A DNA stretch of 64,000 nucleotides from Archangium sp. (GTDB taxonomy: Bacteria > Myxococcota > Myxococcia > Myxococcales > Myxococcaceae). Shown here piece after piece: positions 42,648-51,559 of the stretch. The DNA lies in the NCBI GenBank assembly GCA_030695565.1, contig JAUYRZ010000125.1, positions 36,941 through 100,940 on the forward strand. Reading direction: 5' to 3'. The notes beneath the pieces are model-generated. The model worked only from the letters and a program-made list of their open reading frames with translations. It did no database searches and was not told the origin of the DNA. Each line of letters begins with the position of its first letter. Positions within the stretch are counted from its first letter, which is position 1. The translations under genes and the position numbers were made by a program.

Positions 42648-44039
42648 TCACAACGTTGCCAAAAATCGAGTGACGCCATCCGCAGTCGAAGTCACCGTCA
42701 AGCTTCCTCCATGCGCGTGCATCACCTCGCGGCTGATGAAGAGCCCCAATCCAATTCCTTCGCGGGCCGCACCACGACCCTGCACGAAGGGCTCGAAGAG
42801 CGACTCCAACGAAGCGGCGTCGATGGCCTCACCGTGGTTCTCCACTTCGATCTCCACCCGGGGGCCGGCCTCGCGCAGGGTGACCACGATGGGCCACTCG
42901 CGATCGCCATGTTTGGCCGCGTTGTTGAGCAGGTTGCTCACGACCTGTGAGAGCCGATCGGGATCGGCCTCCACCTTCACTGGTTTGAGGTTCGTGACGA
43001 TCCTTCGATCGGCCCCCAGGCGGGTCTCCTCGACCAACGACTGAATGAGCGGCTCGAGCTCCACCACCTTGCGCTCGAGCGCGAGGCCACCACCCAATCG
43101 CACGCGGGTGAGATCGAGCAGCTGCGAGATGAGCCGGGTCATGCGCTCGGCGCTGGCGGTGATGTGCGAGACCACCCGCCGTTCTTTCTCGTTGAGGTGT
43201 TCGCTCTTCGCCAGCAGCTGCGCGCCCATCTTCACGGCCGAGAGCGGGTTCTTCAGATCGTGGCTGGCGATGCCCATCAGCCGATCCTTCATGGCCAGGG
43301 TGCGCGCTTCGGCCGCCTTCGAGGCGCTGATGTCGATCACCGTGCCGAAGTGATTGTGACCACCGGGCTCGCGCCGGCCGCGCAGGTCCACCCACCGCCC
43401 GGGCACCTCCGACAGCTCGGCCTGCACGGACACCGAGTCTTGCCCCAACGCGGTCTCCAGCTTCAGCGCGTCGTGGGTCTTGAAACACGTGAGCCACTGC
43501 TCCATCGGCCAGCGGTTGCCTTCCGGCAAGGCGAACAGCTCGCGAAAACGTTCGGCGCCGCTCACGCACAACGGCTCGCCGTCGGTGCTCCAGGTGCCGG
43601 CGCCCGAGGCCTCCAACGCGAGTGCGAACCGCGCCTGCTCCCGCTGCACCTGAAGCCGCAGCTGACTGGCCGCACAGGTGCGCTCCACCAATTGAGCCAG
43701 ACGGCGTGGCTCAGCGACCGCCGCCTTGGGCAGGTAGTCCTCGGCGCCCGCCTTCATCGCTTCGACGGCGATCTCTTCGCTGCCGTGGCCCGAGAGAAAG
43801 ATGCACGGCAGCCCGGGTTGAACGGTGAGCAACCGCGCCAGCACGCCGGGCCCGGTGTCCGGCGGGAGGAAGTAGTCGAGCAAGACCAGGTCGACCCGGC
43901 GCTCCTTCAGCACGGCCTCGGCGCTGCGCGCGTCGATGGCCTCGAGCACCGTCACCGACTTCGACAGCGCCCGCCGCACCGACATGCGATCGACTTCATC
44001 GTCGTCGGCGACGAGCACCGTCAGCTTCGCCTTGTTCAT
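42648..44039 (-). CDS. Hybrid sensor histidine kinase (REC-PAS-HisKA-HATPase)
   Basis: This 463-residue protein begins with a receiver domain (VADDDEVDR, LLDYFLPPDTG, LPKAAV), followed by a PAS-like domain (about residues 140-245), the HisKA helix with SHDLKNPLSAVK (the phosphorylated His) and the ATPase domain with N box NLLNNAAKHGDRE and G2 box REGIGLGLFISREV. It is cytoplasmic, without a membrane segment. The receiver at the N terminus should be phosphorylated by another kinase, possibly the CHASE kinase encoded upstream. It is 13 bases after the NtrC-type regulator gene and is likely in the same transcript. Confidence 0.9.
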   Translation of the reverse strand: MNKAKLTVLVADDDEVDRMSVRRALSKSVTVLEAIDARSAEAVLKERRVDLVLLDYFLPPDTGPGVLARLLTVQPGLPCIFLSGHGSEEIAVEAMKAGAEDYLPKAAVAEPRRLAQLVERTCAASQLRLQVQREQARFALALEASGAGTWSTDGEPLCVSGAERFRELFALPEGNRWPMEQWLTCFKTHDALKLETALGQDSVSVQAELSEVPGRWVDLRGRREPGGHNHFGTVIDISASKAAEARTLAMKDRLMGIASHDLKNPLSAVKMGAQLLAKSEHLNEKERRVVSHITASAERMTRLISQLLDLTRVRLGGGLALERKVVELEPLIQSLVEETRLGADRRIVTNLKPVKVEADPDRLSQVVSNLLNNAAKHGDREWPIVVTLREAGPRVEIEVENHGEAIDAASLESLFEPFVQGRGAAREGIGLGLFISREVMHAHGGSLTVTSTADGVTRFLATL

Positions 44040-44052
44040 GGCTCAGCCCTGG

Positions 44053-45480
44053 TCACTGCGGAACATCCCGGGAGGTGCCATTGGTGGCGGTCACCGGCAG
44101 GGTCGTCACCGAGGGCCGTCGTTCGGTGGGCAGCCCCCACCCTTCCAGGCGGCGATAGAGCGTGCGGCGATCGATGCCCAGCATCACCGCGGCCCGGCTG
44201 CGGTTGTCTTTCACCAACTGCAGCACGCGCAGCACGTAGCGCTTCTCGAGTTGATCGAGCGTGACCACCTCTTCGGCCGCGTCGACCTGCATGGAGAACC
44301 GCTCACGTTCATGCAGGCGAATGTTCTCCGGCAGATCGGCCACGGCCAGCGTCTGCGTGGAGGCGAGCGCGGTCAGCCGCTCCATGCAGTTCTCCAGCTC
44401 ACGCACGTTGCCCGGCCACGGGTACGAGAGCAGCTTCTGCGCCACCTCGGGTGGAATGGTGGGCACGGGCCGGCCATCACGCCCGCACACCTCGCGCAGA
44501 AAATGAGTGGCCAGGTGCACCACGTCCATCCCGCGTTCCCGAAGCGCGGGCAGATCGATGCGGATGACGTTCAAGCGGAAGAAGAGGTCTTGCCGGAAAC
44601 GGCCGGCTTCGATCTCTGCCTCGAGGTCACGATGGGTGGCGGCGAGAATGCGCGCATCGAACGGCACCTCGGTGTTGCTGCCCACCGGCCGCACCTTGCG
44701 CTCCTGCAGCGCGCGAAGCAGCTTGGCCTGGTTGTCCAGGCTCAGCTCCGACACCTCGTCGAGGAACAACGTGCCGCCGGTCGCCTCCACGAAGAGCCCC
44801 GTACGCGCCGCGCGCGCATCGGTGAACGCGCCCTTCGCGTAACCGAACAGCTCGCTCTCCACCAGCGAGGCGGGCAACGCGGCGCAGTTGATCGCCACGA
44901 ACGGCCCGTGCGAGCGGGTGGATTGTTTGTGCAGCGCGTGGGCCACCAGCTCCTTGCCGGTGCCGGTCTCACCGTGAATCAGCACGCTGGCCCCTGACGC
45001 GGCGACCCGGGCCACCAGCTCGCGCACCAGGCGCATCGTGTCGCTCTGCCCGAAGAGCCCGGAGTCGGTGGCCGGCAGGGCCTGCGTCGCCGTGCGCAGC
45101 TCTTTGGCCAACCGTTGCCGCTCGGCCGCCCTCGCCACACAGGGGAGCAGCAGCGCAGGCTCCACCGGTTTGCTCAAGAAGTCGTACGCACCCGAGCGCA
45201 ACGCGGCCACGGCGGTCTCCATCTTCGACTCACCTGTGACGACGATGACGGGCAGGTCGGGCCGCGAACTCTCCAGCGCCGCACACAACGCGATGCCATC
45301 CATCCCCGGCATCGTCACGTCAGCCAGCACGACGTCGACCTGTTCGCCTCCTTCGAGCGCGATGAGGGCCGCTTGCCCCTCGGGAAAAGTCACCACTTCA
45401 TAACCCTCGGCTCTGAGCGTCTCGCTCAACAGCTCAGCCTGAATGGGGTCGTCCTCGACGATGGCCAATCTGGTGCCCAT
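44053..45480 (-). CDS. NtrC-family sigma-54-dependent response regulator
   Basis: This 475-residue protein has an N-terminal receiver (VEDDPIQ, VVLADVTMPGMDG, FLSKPVEP), a central AAA+ domain with Walker A GETGTGKE, the sigma-54 contact loop as GAFTDA, Walker B GTLFLDEV and R-finger region, and a C-terminal Fis-type helix-turn-helix (NRSRAAVMLGIDRRTLYRRL). GAFTDA is a known natural variant of GAFTGA and is compatible with activity. It activates promoters that use sigma-54; several such candidates lie in this window. The start ATG is followed at once by the receiver domain. The upstream CHASE kinase gene is 143 bases away. Confidence 0.92.
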   Translation of the reverse strand: MGTRLAIVEDDPIQAELLSETLRAEGYEVVTFPEGQAALIALEGGEQVDVVLADVTMPGMDGIALCAALESSRPDLPVIVVTGESKMETAVAALRSGAYDFLSKPVEPALLLPCVARAAERQRLAKELRTATQALPATDSGLFGQSDTMRLVRELVARVAASGASVLIHGETGTGKELVAHALHKQSTRSHGPFVAINCAALPASLVESELFGYAKGAFTDARAARTGLFVEATGGTLFLDEVSELSLDNQAKLLRALQERKVRPVGSNTEVPFDARILAATHRDLEAEIEAGRFRQDLFFRLNVIRIDLPALRERGMDVVHLATHFLREVCGRDGRPVPTIPPEVAQKLLSYPWPGNVRELENCMERLTALASTQTLAVADLPENIRLHERERFSMQVDAAEEVVTLDQLEKRYVLRVLQLVKDNRSRAAVMLGIDRRTLYRRLEGWGLPTERRPSVTTLPVTATNGTSRDVPQ

Positions 45481-45623
45481 GTGGTCTGCCCCCTTGAAGG
45501 CGCGGTGTGCGCTCTCCATGGCTTGGGCAGTAATGACAGGTGGGCTGTGAGTCACCGCTAAGTGCTCAGGTGCCACACCCGAAATGACGGGGTACACGAG
45601 CGCCACATTTGCGCGCCGGGTTC

Positions 45624-47750
45624 TCAGCGTTTGAGCTGTCGGGGCCACGTGAAGAAAAAGGTCGCGCCGTGACCGAGCGCCGATTCGACCCACGCGCGGC
45701 CGCCTTGCGCCTGCACCACCTTGCGCACCACCGAGAGCCCGATGCCGGTGCTCTCCTTTTCGTCGCGGGGCTGCAGCGTCTGAAACATGCCCCAGATGAG
45801 CTGGTGGTACTCGGGCGCGATGCCCGGGCCGTTGTCTCGCACGCTGAAGCGCACGAACGAGCCGTCGGCCTGCGCGTCGACCTCGATGTGAGCGGCGCCT
45901 TGTGCTCCGTGCATGAAGGCGTTGCTCAGCAGGTTCATCAACACCTGGAGCAGCAGCGCTTTGTCGCCCTGCACGCTCAACCCGGGCGCCGGGAGCAGCA
46001 CCTCACTTCCCGGCGGCGGCGCCAGCAGCACCAACGCTTCGGAGGCCGCGTCACGGGCGTCGAAGGTCTCCAGCGTCTCCGACGATTGGCCTGCGCGCGC
46101 GTAGCCGAGGATGCCGTCGATCAACGCGACCAATCGGCGCACCCGCCCCTTGAGCAGGGCGAGGTGCTGGCGATCATCGCGGCTGAGCTTGTCCCCCAGG
46201 TCTTCTTCGAGGAACTGCGCGAGCTGCGAGATGCCGCGCAGCGGGGCCTTGAGGTCGTGACTGGCCACGCTGGCGAACTGCTCCAGCTCGGCGTTGGAGA
46301 ACTCCAGCGCCACGATGAGCCGCTCCCGTTCTGCTTCCGCGCGCAGCCGCTCCGTCTCGTCACGCATCACCAGCACCGCGCCCGCGCTGCTCCCATCGGG
46401 GTTCTTCAGGGGCGAGGCGGTACCGGTGAGCACCCGGTTTCCTCCGTCGGGGCGGTGCACCACCCACCTCGTCTCGTGCACCAGCTCGCCTCGCAACGCG
46501 CGCGTGAGCGGCGCCTGCTCGGGGGGAATGGTGGCGCCTTCGACGGTGAGCACCCGGTAGGTGGGCTTCCAATCGGGCGAAAGCACTTCGTTGCGAGGCA
46601 CGCCGTAGAGCTGCGCCGCCGCTTCGTTGAAGAGGCGGATGACGCCGTGGCCGTCGGCCATGATGATGCCGTCTGAGCTCTGCTCCACCACCAGGTCGAG
46701 CAAGGCCCGCCGGCGATCGGCTTCGTCGAAGGCGGCGCGGGTGATCAGCTGCGCGCGTTCGGCGGCTCTGCGGCCCCGCAGTTGTTGAAAGGTCAGGCCG
46801 GCGAACGAGAAGGCGAGCAGGGTGCCCACGCCGATGATGGCCATGAACGCGAGGCGCTCCACGGCCTGGCCTGCGCCTTCCCGGGGCACCAGGTGCACCG
46901 CGAGCTCGCGGCCACCGAACGCCAGCAGCCGGGTCACGCCCTTGTCGGGGCCTGCGCCGGGCGGAAACTCCGTCGAGCTCCACAAGGGCGCCACGTCGGC
47001 CAGATCGATCACCTGTACGTGAAACGACGCACTCGATGCGGCGAAGGCGCTGGCGTAGAAGTCTTCGGTGGGCGCGCCGACGATCACCACCCCGCGGAAC
47101 TGCGCTCGGCGTTCCTCCAGGGAAAGAGGGCGGCCTTCATACACCGGGTGCAACACGGCGCTGCCCGGCGCGGTCTCCTCGATGGGAAGGCCGAACTGGC
47201 TGATCAGCGTGACCTCGCCTTCGTCGCGCGCCCGTTCGATGGCCCGGCGCCGGGGTTCACTGGTGGCCAGATCGAGGCCCAGCACGCTCTCGTTGTCCTT
47301 CGATTTGGGCGAGACGAAGAGCACCGGGTAGAGCGGTTGGGGCGAATGGAACTTGTATTTGGGCGACTCGGTGCGGCCACGCGCGAGCACCACTTCGTAT
47401 TCTTCGGGCCTCGGCGCGACCACCCACGACACCCGGCCTTGCGCCAGCCAGCGGGTGACCGACTGCGCGCCGACGAAGGCGTGAAAGGTGCCTGCGTTCA
47501 CCCGCTCCTGCGCGACGAAGAGCCCGGCGGTACCGCGCGCGACGCTGCCGGCGCTCTCCAGCCTTTCTTTGAGACGCTCGGCGGCGTCGTCGGCCACCTG
47601 CTCCATGCGCGCGCGCGCGGCGACGGAGAGCGAGTCACGCGTCACCAACGCCGCGGTCAACGCGGTGAGCAGCGTGCTGACGAAGAGCGTGAGCGGCAGC
47701 AGCCAGAACCGTTCGGCTGGCCCTCGCCCCCCGCTGAGCTCCGGTCGCAT
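45624..47750 (-). CDS. CHASE-domain sensor histidine kinase
   Basis: This 708-residue membrane kinase has an N-terminal helix (FWLLPLTLFVSTLLTALTAA), a periplasmic CHASE domain (about residues 45-300), a second helix (LAFMAIIGVGTLLAFSFAGL), a PAS domain (SSDGIIMADGHGVIRLFNEA), HisKA with SHDLKAPLRG and an ATPase domain with NLLSNAFMHG and STGIGLSVVRKV. CHASE domains bind small molecules such as cytokinin-like adenines. It is the first gene of a cluster with the NtrC-type regulator and the hybrid kinase. Confidence 0.9.
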   Translation of the reverse strand: MRPELSGGRGPAERFWLLPLTLFVSTLLTALTAALVTRDSLSVAARARMEQVADDAAERLKERLESAGSVARGTAGLFVAQERVNAGTFHAFVGAQSVTRWLAQGRVSWVVAPRPEEYEVVLARGRTESPKYKFHSPQPLYPVLFVSPKSKDNESVLGLDLATSEPRRRAIERARDEGEVTLISQFGLPIEETAPGSAVLHPVYEGRPLSLEERRAQFRGVVIVGAPTEDFYASAFAASSASFHVQVIDLADVAPLWSSTEFPPGAGPDKGVTRLLAFGGRELAVHLVPREGAGQAVERLAFMAIIGVGTLLAFSFAGLTFQQLRGRRAAERAQLITRAAFDEADRRRALLDLVVEQSSDGIIMADGHGVIRLFNEAAAQLYGVPRNEVLSPDWKPTYRVLTVEGATIPPEQAPLTRALRGELVHETRWVVHRPDGGNRVLTGTASPLKNPDGSSAGAVLVMRDETERLRAEAERERLIVALEFSNAELEQFASVASHDLKAPLRGISQLAQFLEEDLGDKLSRDDRQHLALLKGRVRRLVALIDGILGYARAGQSSETLETFDARDAASEALVLLAPPPGSEVLLPAPGLSVQGDKALLLQVLMNLLSNAFMHGAQGAAHIEVDAQADGSFVRFSVRDNGPGIAPEYHQLIWGMFQTLQPRDEKESTGIGLSVVRKVVQAQGGRAWVESALGHGATFFFTWPRQLKR

Positions 47751-47910
47751 GGCGAGTGGTAACGGCGCCCATCATGCCTCACCGTTCTGGTGCTGGAACC
47801 CGGAAGCCGGCCTCTCCCCGGTTTCAGGTCGGTAACCGTGTTCCAGTACGGAGCCGATGGCGGCGGCCCGAAACCACGGCTTCCCGCCGGTGCGCACCCG
47901 ACCTTCGAGC

Positions 47911-48513
47911 TCAGCTCCCGGCGGGCGTTGAGCGGCGCGAGAGCTCAGCGCTCACCTGCTGGCCGATCGCCTCCACGGCCTCGTGCAGCGCGCCGCTCAG
48001 GGCCGACACGATGGCTTCACCCTCGGCATCGCCGCTGGACGACGCGATGGGCCGCTCGAACCGCACCGTCTGCTGAGCCCACACCACCCGCTCGTCGCCG
48101 AGTGACCAGGCCACCTTCACCCGGCCGACGTGCGAGGGCGCGCGCACCTCTTCGAACTCGAGCAGCTCGACCTCGAGCACGGGCGCCGCGCCGCGCATCA
48201 CGCTCTGAACTCCAGAACCTTCGAACAGCACCTGGCTGAGCGCGCGCCGCAGATAGACCTCGGGCTTCTCGGTCCACCGCCGCTCGTGGTCGAAACCGAC
48301 CTCGAACTGCGAGCGGCGGTACATCATCGCCTCCGAGCCGCAGGCCGCTGCGCTTACCCGCCCCAGGCGCAGCTCCAGATGGGTGAGCGGGGCCGTGCTG
48401 ACCGCGGGTGCCACCAGCTCGGGGCTGAAGAACCGGCGCGTGCCCAGCTCGCCCTTGGAGAGCAGCGCGCAGCTGCTGAGCAGGAACGTCAATGACAACA
48501 GGAGTGGCTTCAT
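47911..48513 (-). CDS. ABC-transport auxiliary lipoprotein (Mla/PqiC-like)
   Basis: This 200-residue lipoprotein (lipobox LLSSCALL) has the layout of the ABC-type transport auxiliary family, with strand AVSTAPLTHLELRLGRV, MYRRSQFEVGFDHERRW and APVLEVELLEFEEVR. These proteins sit at the outer end of MCE transporters. It is the last gene of the four-gene operon; its ATG overlaps the stop of the MCE protein gene as ATGA. Confidence 0.78.
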   Translation of the reverse strand: MKPLLLSLTFLLSSCALLSKGELGTRRFFSPELVAPAVSTAPLTHLELRLGRVSAAACGSEAMMYRRSQFEVGFDHERRWTEKPEVYLRRALSQVLFEGSGVQSVMRGAAPVLEVELLEFEEVRAPSHVGRVKVAWSLGDERVVWAQQTVRFERPIASSSGDAEGEAIVSALSGALHEAVEAIGQQVSAELSRRSTPAGS

Positions 48514-49481
48514 CGGGTGTTCTGCTTTCCACGGCCTTTGAGGAGCATGTCGGGGTCGAGCTCGAGCGCGTCGGCCAGCCGTTGCACCGCGCGCGCTGCG
48601 CCCTGCACGTCGCGCGACGCGTCTTCGATGGCCGGGCCCACCCGGTTGGCGTTCTGGGCCATCGCGCCCATCGAGTTGGAGGTCTGCTGCAGGCTGGCCG
48701 CCAGCCCCTTCTCGCCGCCGAGCTGGGCGAGCAACCCGTTGAGGCTGATCACCGCGGTGTTGAGGCTGGTGAGCGCCGCGCGCGCGTCAGCAGAGAGCTT
48801 GCCGGGGGCGAGGTCGACCAGCACGGTGTCGACCTGCTTGAGCACGTGGTTGAGCAGCGTGATGGTCTGCCCCGCCTTCACGAAGAGACCTTCACCCTCG
48901 AAGTCGCCCAGGATGCTGTTGACCCGCGCGAGCACCGCCAGCAGCTGGCGCACCACCTCGGGGAACCCCTCGACCGCGCCCACCACCGAGTCGCCGATGT
49001 TCTTGAGCATCGAGCCCGCCGCGGGAATGTGGTTCAAGGGCAGCTCGAAGGGCAACTCGAGCGGCGGGTGCACCGCCTCGTTGAAGAAGTCCATCTGAAT
49101 GAACATCACCCCGGTGATGCCGGTGGAGGCGAGCTGGGCCCGCAGGTCGGTGGGAATGAAGAGCTTGCGCTCCTGCAGACCCCGCTTCTCGACGGCCAGG
49201 CCCATGGCATCGAGCACCTTGACCCCCAGCTCGTAGGTGACCTCGACGTGCCGCCGGTCGGGCGCGATGTCGATGGCCGACACGCTGCCGATGGTGACGC
49301 CGCGGAACTTCACCGGTGAGCCGATCTCCAGGCCCTGCACCGACTCGTCGAAGAACGTCTTGTACGAGACGGTCTCCTTCTGAAACGAGCGGCTGCCGAA
49401 GAACGCGGCGGCGCCGACGGCGGTGAGCACGCCCATCACCACGAAGAGGCCGAGCTTCCAGCGGTTGGTGGGAGTGCTCAT
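48510..49481 (-). CDS. mlaD: MCE-domain substrate-binding protein (MlaD-like)
   Basis: This 323-residue protein has an N-terminal anchor (LGLFVVMGVLTAVGAAAFFG) and an MCE domain (residues 40-125, with LEIGSPVKFRGVTIGSVSAI). A long helical part of about 190 residues follows, longer than in E. coli MlaD and like the needle-forming members. It collects phospholipid between the membranes for the MlaE/MlaF pump. ATGA overlaps join it to the ATPase and lipoprotein genes. Confidence 0.88.
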   Translation of the reverse strand: MSTPTNRWKLGLFVVMGVLTAVGAAAFFGSRSFQKETVSYKTFFDESVQGLEIGSPVKFRGVTIGSVSAIDIAPDRRHVEVTYELGVKVLDAMGLAVEKRGLQERKLFIPTDLRAQLASTGITGVMFIQMDFFNEAVHPPLELPFELPLNHIPAAGSMLKNIGDSVVGAVEGFPEVVRQLLAVLARVNSILGDFEGEGLFVKAGQTITLLNHVLKQVDTVLVDLAPGKLSADARAALTSLNTAVISLNGLLAQLGGEKGLAASLQQTSNSMGAMAQNANRVGPAIEDASRDVQGAARAVQRLADALELDPDMLLKGRGKQNTR

Positions 49482-50251
49482 GGCTTCACCTCGAGGGGCA
49501 ACGGGGGGGCGACGGGCGGGGCGACCGCCCGGCGGTTGAAGAAGGCGCTCACGCGCGGATCAGCTGAGCTGTCGCGCAGCGTGCGGGGAGCACCGCGGGC
49601 GATGATACTCTTGCTCGCTTTGTCCAACATGATGCAGCTGTCGGCGATGCTGAAGATGCTCTCCAGCTCGTGCGAGACCATCACCACGGTCAGCCCCAGC
49701 GCCTGGTTGAGCGAGCGGATGAGCGCGTCGAGCTCGAACGAGCTCACCGGGTCGAGGCCAGCCGAAGGCTCGTCGAGAAACAGGAGCGACGGCTCGAGCA
49801 CCATGGCCCGGGCGATGGCCGCCCGCTTCTTCATGCCGCCCGACAACTCGGACGGCAGCTTGTCTTCGGCGTCTTGCAGCCCGACCAGGCGCAGCTTGGC
49901 GCGCACGATGACGTTGACCGCCTCGGCGGGGAGCTGCGTCCACTCCGTGAGCTGCAGCGCGAGGTTGGCGCCCACGGTCATCGACCCCAGCAACGCGCCC
50001 GACTGGAACATCACCCCGAACTCCGGCCGGGAGAACCCGAGCTGTTCTCCAGACACGCCTTCGATCGCGATGGTGCCGCTCATCGGTTGATCGAGCCCGA
50101 TGAGGTAGCGCAACAACGTCGACTTGCCGCACCCGCTGCCGCCGAGAATCACGAAGACCGAGCCGCGCTCGACCTCGAAGCTCGCGTCTTGAAGCAAGAC
50201 GGTCTCGTCCCACCCCAGGGTCAGGCCGCTCACCTTGATGAGCCGGCTCAC
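49478..50251 (-). CDS. mlaF: ABC transporter ATP-binding protein (MlaF-like)
   Basis: This 257-residue ATPase has Walker A GGSGCGKST, signature ELSGGMKKR (the MlaF type with M-K-K in place of Q-R-Q), Walker B LLFLDEPSAG and the switch His in VVMVSHELES. The C-terminal extension (about 20 residues, proline-rich) may contact a partner. The GTG start overlaps the permease stop as GTGA. Together with MlaE it powers retrograde or anterograde phospholipid transport. Confidence 0.9.
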   Translation of the reverse strand: MSRLIKVSGLTLGWDETVLLQDASFEVERGSVFVILGGSGCGKSTLLRYLIGLDQPMSGTIAIEGVSGEQLGFSRPEFGVMFQSGALLGSMTVGANLALQLTEWTQLPAEAVNVIVRAKLRLVGLQDAEDKLPSELSGGMKKRAAIARAMVLEPSLLFLDEPSAGLDPVSSFELDALIRSLNQALGLTVVMVSHELESIFSIADSCIMLDKASKSIIARGAPRTLRDSSADPRVSAFFNRRAVAPPVAPPLPLEVKP

Positions 50252-51372
50252 GCGCCCACCCAGTGGAAGAACACGGTGAAGCAGGCGTCGACCAGAATGA
50301 GTCCGAAGAGAATCGAGACGACCGACGAGGTGGTGCGCCGGCCCACGCCCTCCGCGCCTCCGGTGGTCGACAGGCCCTGCTGGCAGGCGATCAACGCGAT
50401 GACCAACGCGAAGAGCACGCTCTTGATGACGCCCGAGAAGATGTCCCACAGCTCGATCGCCTTGAACGACTCCTGCAGGTAGCCGGTGATGGTGAGGTCG
50501 AGCGTGAGCACGCCCACCACCAGGCCTCCCAGAATGCCCACGGCGTCGCCCAGCAGCGTGAGCATCGGCAGCACCAGCACCAGCGCCAGCGTGCGCGGCA
50601 ACACCAGGAAACGCATCGGGCCGATGCCCATGGTGCGCAAGGCGTCGATCTCTTCGGACACCTTCATCGAGCCGATCTCCGCGGCGAAGGCGGCGCCCGA
50701 ACGGCCGCACACGATGATGGCGGTCATCAACGGGCCCAGCTCGCGCGTGATGGACAGGCCCACCAGGTCGGCCACGTAGATGTTGGCGCCGAACTGTTTG
50801 AGCTGCACCGCGCCCTGAAAGGCCATCACCAGCCCGACGAGGAAGTTGATCAACAAGACGATGGGCACGGCATCGGCGCCCGTCTTCTCCATGGTGGGCG
50901 CGACCTCGCCCCAGTTCGCGGAGCGCGGGTTGACCACCAGCTTCAGGGCGGCGAACAGGGCCTGCCCGAAGAAGCCGAACACCTGCTGGCCCTCCTGGAG
51001 AATGGCCATGGTGGCGTTGCCGATTTGATCGAGCACGCCGCGGGCCCTGCGCTTGCGCAGCGCGCCCACCTTCACGTCGCCGCGGTAGAGGTGGATGACC
51101 TTCTGAACCTGCGCGTTGGCGCCGATGAACTCCGAAGAGGCGCCGCGGCGGTGCAGGTCGGCGCGGCTGGCCACCAGCAAGGCCATCGAGCCACCGTCGA
51201 CCTCTTCGAGCTGCGAGACGTCGAAGTCGAGGCGCTCGGCTCGGGTCACACCCGCAAGCGAGGCGCTCACCGCGGTCCACAGCCCGGGGGCCTGGTCGAA
51301 GGTCAGCTTGCCCTTGAGCTCGAGCACAGGTGCGCTGTGGAGGCGGTTCAACGCGTAGGTGACGTCAGGCAC
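50248..51372 (-). CDS. mlaE: MlaE-like permease with N-terminal STAS domain
   Basis: This 374-residue protein has a STAS domain at the N terminus (about residues 5-105, LELKGKLTFDQAPGLW and RLDFDVSQLEEVDGGSMALL) fused to an MlaE permease with five or six helices and the characteristic ELGPLMTAIIVCGRSGAAFAAE segment. In E. coli the STAS domain is a separate protein, MlaB. The fusion keeps them at 1:1. The GTG start is preceded by GGAGG three bases away; a TTG start 26 codons earlier is possible but has no ribosome-binding site. Confidence 0.85.
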   Translation of the reverse strand: MPDVTYALNRLHSAPVLELKGKLTFDQAPGLWTAVSASLAGVTRAERLDFDVSQLEEVDGGSMALLVASRADLHRRGASSEFIGANAQVQKVIHLYRGDVKVGALRKRRARGVLDQIGNATMAILQEGQQVFGFFGQALFAALKLVVNPRSANWGEVAPTMEKTGADAVPIVLLINFLVGLVMAFQGAVQLKQFGANIYVADLVGLSITRELGPLMTAIIVCGRSGAAFAAEIGSMKVSEEIDALRTMGIGPMRFLVLPRTLALVLVLPMLTLLGDAVGILGGLVVGVLTLDLTITGYLQESFKAIELWDIFSGVIKSVLFALVIALIACQQGLSTTGGAEGVGRRTTSSVVSILFGLILVDACFTVFFHWVGA

Positions 51373-51460
51373 AGCCCTCCGCCAAAGCAACCCGGATGCC
51401 GTGGCCGCCGCCTCTGAGTTCGGTGACTTGGGGCGGGCAGGTGCATCCAAATGACCGAGC

Positions 51461-51479
51461 CTCCATCGGTTTGATGGAG
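51461..51479. promoter_or_regulatory. Inverted repeat between mlaE and hflK
   Basis: CTCCATC and GATGGAG pair perfectly around GGTTT. It lies in the 187-base gap between two divergent operons and could be an operator for either. Confidence 0.3.
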
Positions 51480-51559
51480 CGCTCTGGGGGCTGCGTCAGG
51501 GCACCTGCCCATCGCGGCCCGTTCGACCCCGCCTGCGCGCAGCGCCGTTAAGGATGAAG

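Noticed and set aside
47793..47846. CTGGAAC and GTTCCAG arms in the gap between the CHASE kinase and the Mla lipoprotein gene
   Set aside because: The seven-base arms are 40 bases apart, too far for a stable hairpin or a dimeric binding site; a chance match is likely.
51386..51401. Sigma-54-like sequence before mlaE (CGGCATCCGGGTTGCT on the minus strand)
   Set aside because: Spacing and -12 element fit, but transcription would begin about three bases before the chosen GTG, removing the ribosome-binding site. It would work only if translation starts further downstream, which would cut the STAS domain.
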